The notes beneath the pieces were generated by a model. That model did no database searches, was not told the DNA's origin, and saw nothing but the letters and a program-made list of their open reading frames with translations. From UBA2336 sp036787955 (GTDB lineage: Bacteria > Bacteroidota > Bacteroidia > Cytophagales > Cyclobacteriaceae): a stretch of 64,000 nt of DNA. The stretch spans positions 62,001-126,000 of the forward strand of contig DAIQOI010000002.1 of assembly GCA_036787955.1 (NCBI GenBank), written 5' to 3'. Shown here in pieces: positions 62,013 to 64,000 of this stretch. Each line of letters opens with the position of its first letter. Position 1 is the stretch's first letter. The translations under genes were made by a program, and so were the position numbers.

Positions 62013-64000
62013 TTACTTTTCATAGTAAGAATCTAGCTCGGATAGGGGGCGTTCTTCAACAGAGGTTTCAATAATGGTATTTTTTAGTTTTTCTTTAATG
62101 GTAGCAAAGATGAAGTACAGTCCGGGTATGATAATTACACCGAAAATTGTTCCTACCAGCATGCCGCCTGCGGCGGCAGTTCCAATTGAGCGGTTTCCCA
62201 GCTCGCCAGGACCTGTGGCCAGAACCAGCGGAATCAGTCCGGCTATAAAAGCAAAAGACGTCATTAAGATAGGGCGGAATCGGGTAGCGGCTCCTTGAAT
62301 GGTGGATTCGAGTATTGAAGCACCGGCTTTGTGTTTTAGGATGGCGAATTCAACGATGAGAATAGCATTTTTACCCAATAATCCGACCAACATAATCAGC
62401 GACACCTGCGCATAAATATTGTTCTCCAAACCAAGCAGCTTCAGAAAAAGAAATGCACCGAAAATACCTGTTGGCAACGAAAGAATTACCGGCAGTGGCA
62501 ATAAAAAACTTTCATACTGTGCCGCGAGCAGCAGATACACAAAAACCAGGCAAATAATAAAAATATATACTGATTGATTGCCTGCAAGAATTTCCTCACG
62601 CGTAATACCCGACCATTCAAATGTAAAACCACGTGGAAGTTCTTTTGCCACCTCTTCGATGGCCTGAATAGCCTGACCGCTGCTATAACCCGGGGCAGCT
62701 TCGCCATTGATCATCACAGCGTTAAACATATTGTAGCGCGTAATCATCTCCGGCCCGTAAATCCGCTCAAGTCGGATAAATGTACCCAACTGTACCATTT
62801 CGCCACGGTTATTTTTTACGTACATCTTTAGAATATCTTCAGGCTTGGCGCGATATTGAGGGCCGGCCTGAACCATAACCTTATACATCTGCCCGAAACG
62901 CACAAAATTGCTGGCATAATAACTACCCACAAGTGTTTGCAGGGTGTTCATGGCATTGGCTACAGTTACATCTTTTTTTGCAGCCATTTTATAATCCACA
63001 TGGATGAGATATTGCGGAAAACCGGGATCAAAACTGGTAAATGCATCAGCTATCTCTGGACGTTTTTTAATTTTTTCAATAAAGTTCCTGGCCACTTCGT
63101 TCATTCTGTTCAGATTGCCGCTGCCGGTTTTATCAATTAATCGCAATTCAAAACCACTGGCATTGCCAAAACCGGGCACAGTGGGAGGGGGAAAGAACTC
63201 TATTACAGCATCATTAATGTGATCGGTTTTTTTATGTAATATTTCAATCAATTCGTTTACTGATTCTTTTCGGTGATCCCACGGTTTAAGGTTAATCATG
63301 GCCATGCCGTAAGACGCTCCGGCTGATTCTGTTAGTAGGCTGTAACCCGCCAGTGTTGAGATGTTTTCTATTACATCCACCTCCTGGCTTACTCGTGTGA
63401 TTTCATCGAGCACCTTGCCGGTTCGCTCAACGGTAGAACCTACAGGTGTGGTTACATTAACATAGATCACCCCCTGATCTTCGGTTGGTATAAAACCCGA
63501 AGGAAGAAAATGATTCACGATGATAATACCTAGTAAGAACAACAACGTTGCCGCAATAGTAAATTTCCGCTTTGCAGCATAGCGCTTAACCAGGGCTTTG
63601 TAGCCGTTCTCGACTTTGGCATAATTCCTGTCGAACCACTCAAAGAACCGTTGAAATAATTTGTTACTTGAGCGATGAGTGGGCTTGAGAATTATGGCGC
63701 ACAAGGCAGGGGTGAGAGTGAGTGCATTGACGCCTGAAATGAAGATAGCTACCGCAAGTGTTAAAGAAAACTGACGATAAAAGATACCTGCCGGTCCCGA
63801 CATGAATGCGACTGGTATAAATACAGCCGACATTACTAAGGTAATGGCAATGATTGCGCCACCAATTTCGTGCATGCTTCTGAAGGTGGCTTTTTTGGCA
63901 TCAATTTTTTCTTCCTCCATTTTTGCATGAATAGCCTCTACTACTACAATGGCATTGTCCACCACAATACCAATAGCCAACACCAAGGCAAATAAGGTGA
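62013..64000 (-). CDS. RND efflux permease, HAE1 type, 5' end outside the window
   Basis: The C-terminal two thirds (about 660 residues, open to the window edge) of an AcrB/MexB-type proton-drug antiporter. The membrane segments include LVLAIGIVVDNAIVVVEAI with the paired acidic residues of the proton relay, the large periplasmic loop (GFIPTEDQGVIYVNVTTPVG and FELRLIDKTGSGNLNRMNEV), and FIAGLIPLVLATGPGELGNR near the end. The final spans and tail (TSVEERPLSELDSYYEK) are complete. It overlaps the NodT-type gene. The adaptor subunit is expected just beyond the right edge. The substrate is unknown. Confidence 0.95.
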   Translation of the reverse strand, partial: TLFALVLAIGIVVDNAIVVVEAIHAKMEEEKIDAKKATFRSMHEIGGAIIAITLVMSAVFIPVAFMSGPAGIFYRQFSLTLAVAIFISGVNALTLTPALCAIILKPTHRSSNKLFQRFFEWFDRNYAKVENGYKALVKRYAAKRKFTIAATLLFLLGIIIVNHFLPSGFIPTEDQGVIYVNVTTPVGSTVERTGKVLDEITRVSQEVDVIENISTLAGYSLLTESAGASYGMAMINLKPWDHRKESVNELIEILHKKTDHINDAVIEFFPPPTVPGFGNASGFELRLIDKTGSGNLNRMNEVARNFIEKIKKRPEIADAFTSFDPGFPQYLIHVDYKMAAKKDVTVANAMNTLQTLVGSYYASNFVRFGQMYKVMVQAGPQYRAKPEDILKMYVKNNRGEMVQLGTFIRLERIYGPEMITRYNMFNAVMINGEAAPGYSSGQAIQAIEEVAKELPRGFTFEWSGITREEILAGNQSVYIFIICLVFVYLLLAAQYESFLLPLPVILSLPTGIFGAFLFLKLLGLENNIYAQVSLIMLVGLLGKNAILIVEFAILKHKAGASILESTIQGAATRFRPILMTSFAFIAGLIPLVLATGPGELGNRSIGTAAAGGMLVGTIFGVIIIPGLYFIFATIKEKLKNTIIETSVEERPLSELDSYYEK

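Overview
The window looks like chromosomal DNA from a member of the Bacteroidota, most likely a Cytophagales-type gliding or environmental bacterium. The supporting signs are two type IX secretion (T9SS) cargo proteins with a sorting domain and one with a gliding-motility-associated C-terminal domain, Bacteroidota-typical families (DUF3667, DUF4184, 1030-residue TerB/ABCG transporter, GH127), weak Shine-Dalgarno sequences, and promoter-like TTG-N20-TAnnTTTG elements. Taxonomy is inferred from gene content only.

Layout. 1-9510: the 3' end of accA, an MBL-fold hydrolase, a patatin-like lipase and hutU. This row is interrupted by about 4.9 kb of extra DNA (1435-6373) flanked by 410-bp direct repeats (1025-1434 and 6374-6783). 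The extra DNA carries two secreted T9SS-type proteins, a 97-bp MITE-like element and a decayed radical SAM gene. 9542-16909: a porin-like protein, then tyrS and carbonic anhydrase on the minus strand, a MazG-like pyrophosphohydrolase, several very small genes including a bicistron behind two palindromes, a zinc-ribbon membrane protein and a Prc-type protease. 16976-24611: a sortilin/BNR protein, a LolA-like protein, a TerB/ABCG transporter and a lipoprotein. 24677-25640 is a scar: a histone-deacetylase-like gene cut off after about 86 residues, followed by AT-rich DNA with palindromic operators and a 19-codon XRE-like stub.

25642-38263: DUF4184, ppc, TPR, DUF3667, a rhodanese, a sterol desaturase-like protein, a TetR-ABC1 kinase pair, folC and trmB. 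38325-45701: GH43, an LpxH-like phosphatase translationally coupled to a glycosyltransferase, an orphan OmpR-type regulator, a TrpF-like protein without the catalytic Cys, a secreted S8 protease and rpe. 45766-52614: LpoB-like and COG3014 lipoproteins, an outer membrane protein whose start requires a -1 shift at T-TTT-TTA, gyrA and a TPR protein. 52692-59734: an overlapping gene row (GH127, aldose 1-epimerase, GH-like/SUMF1 fusion, PLD-type phospholipid synthase) that looks like an arabinose-containing glycan module. 59878-64000: a UPF0173 hydrolase and a minus-strand RND efflux operon (permease cut by the window edge, then a NodT-type outer membrane factor).

The most unusual signals are the repeat-flanked insertion with its 10-bp repeat inside a signal peptide, the two places where a gene can only be read through by a frameshift at a sequence resembling a known recoding site (CTT-TGA near 1307, T-TTT-TTA near 47771), and the operator-rich scar at 24.9-25.6 kb. 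No rRNA, tRNA or CRISPR array was recognised.
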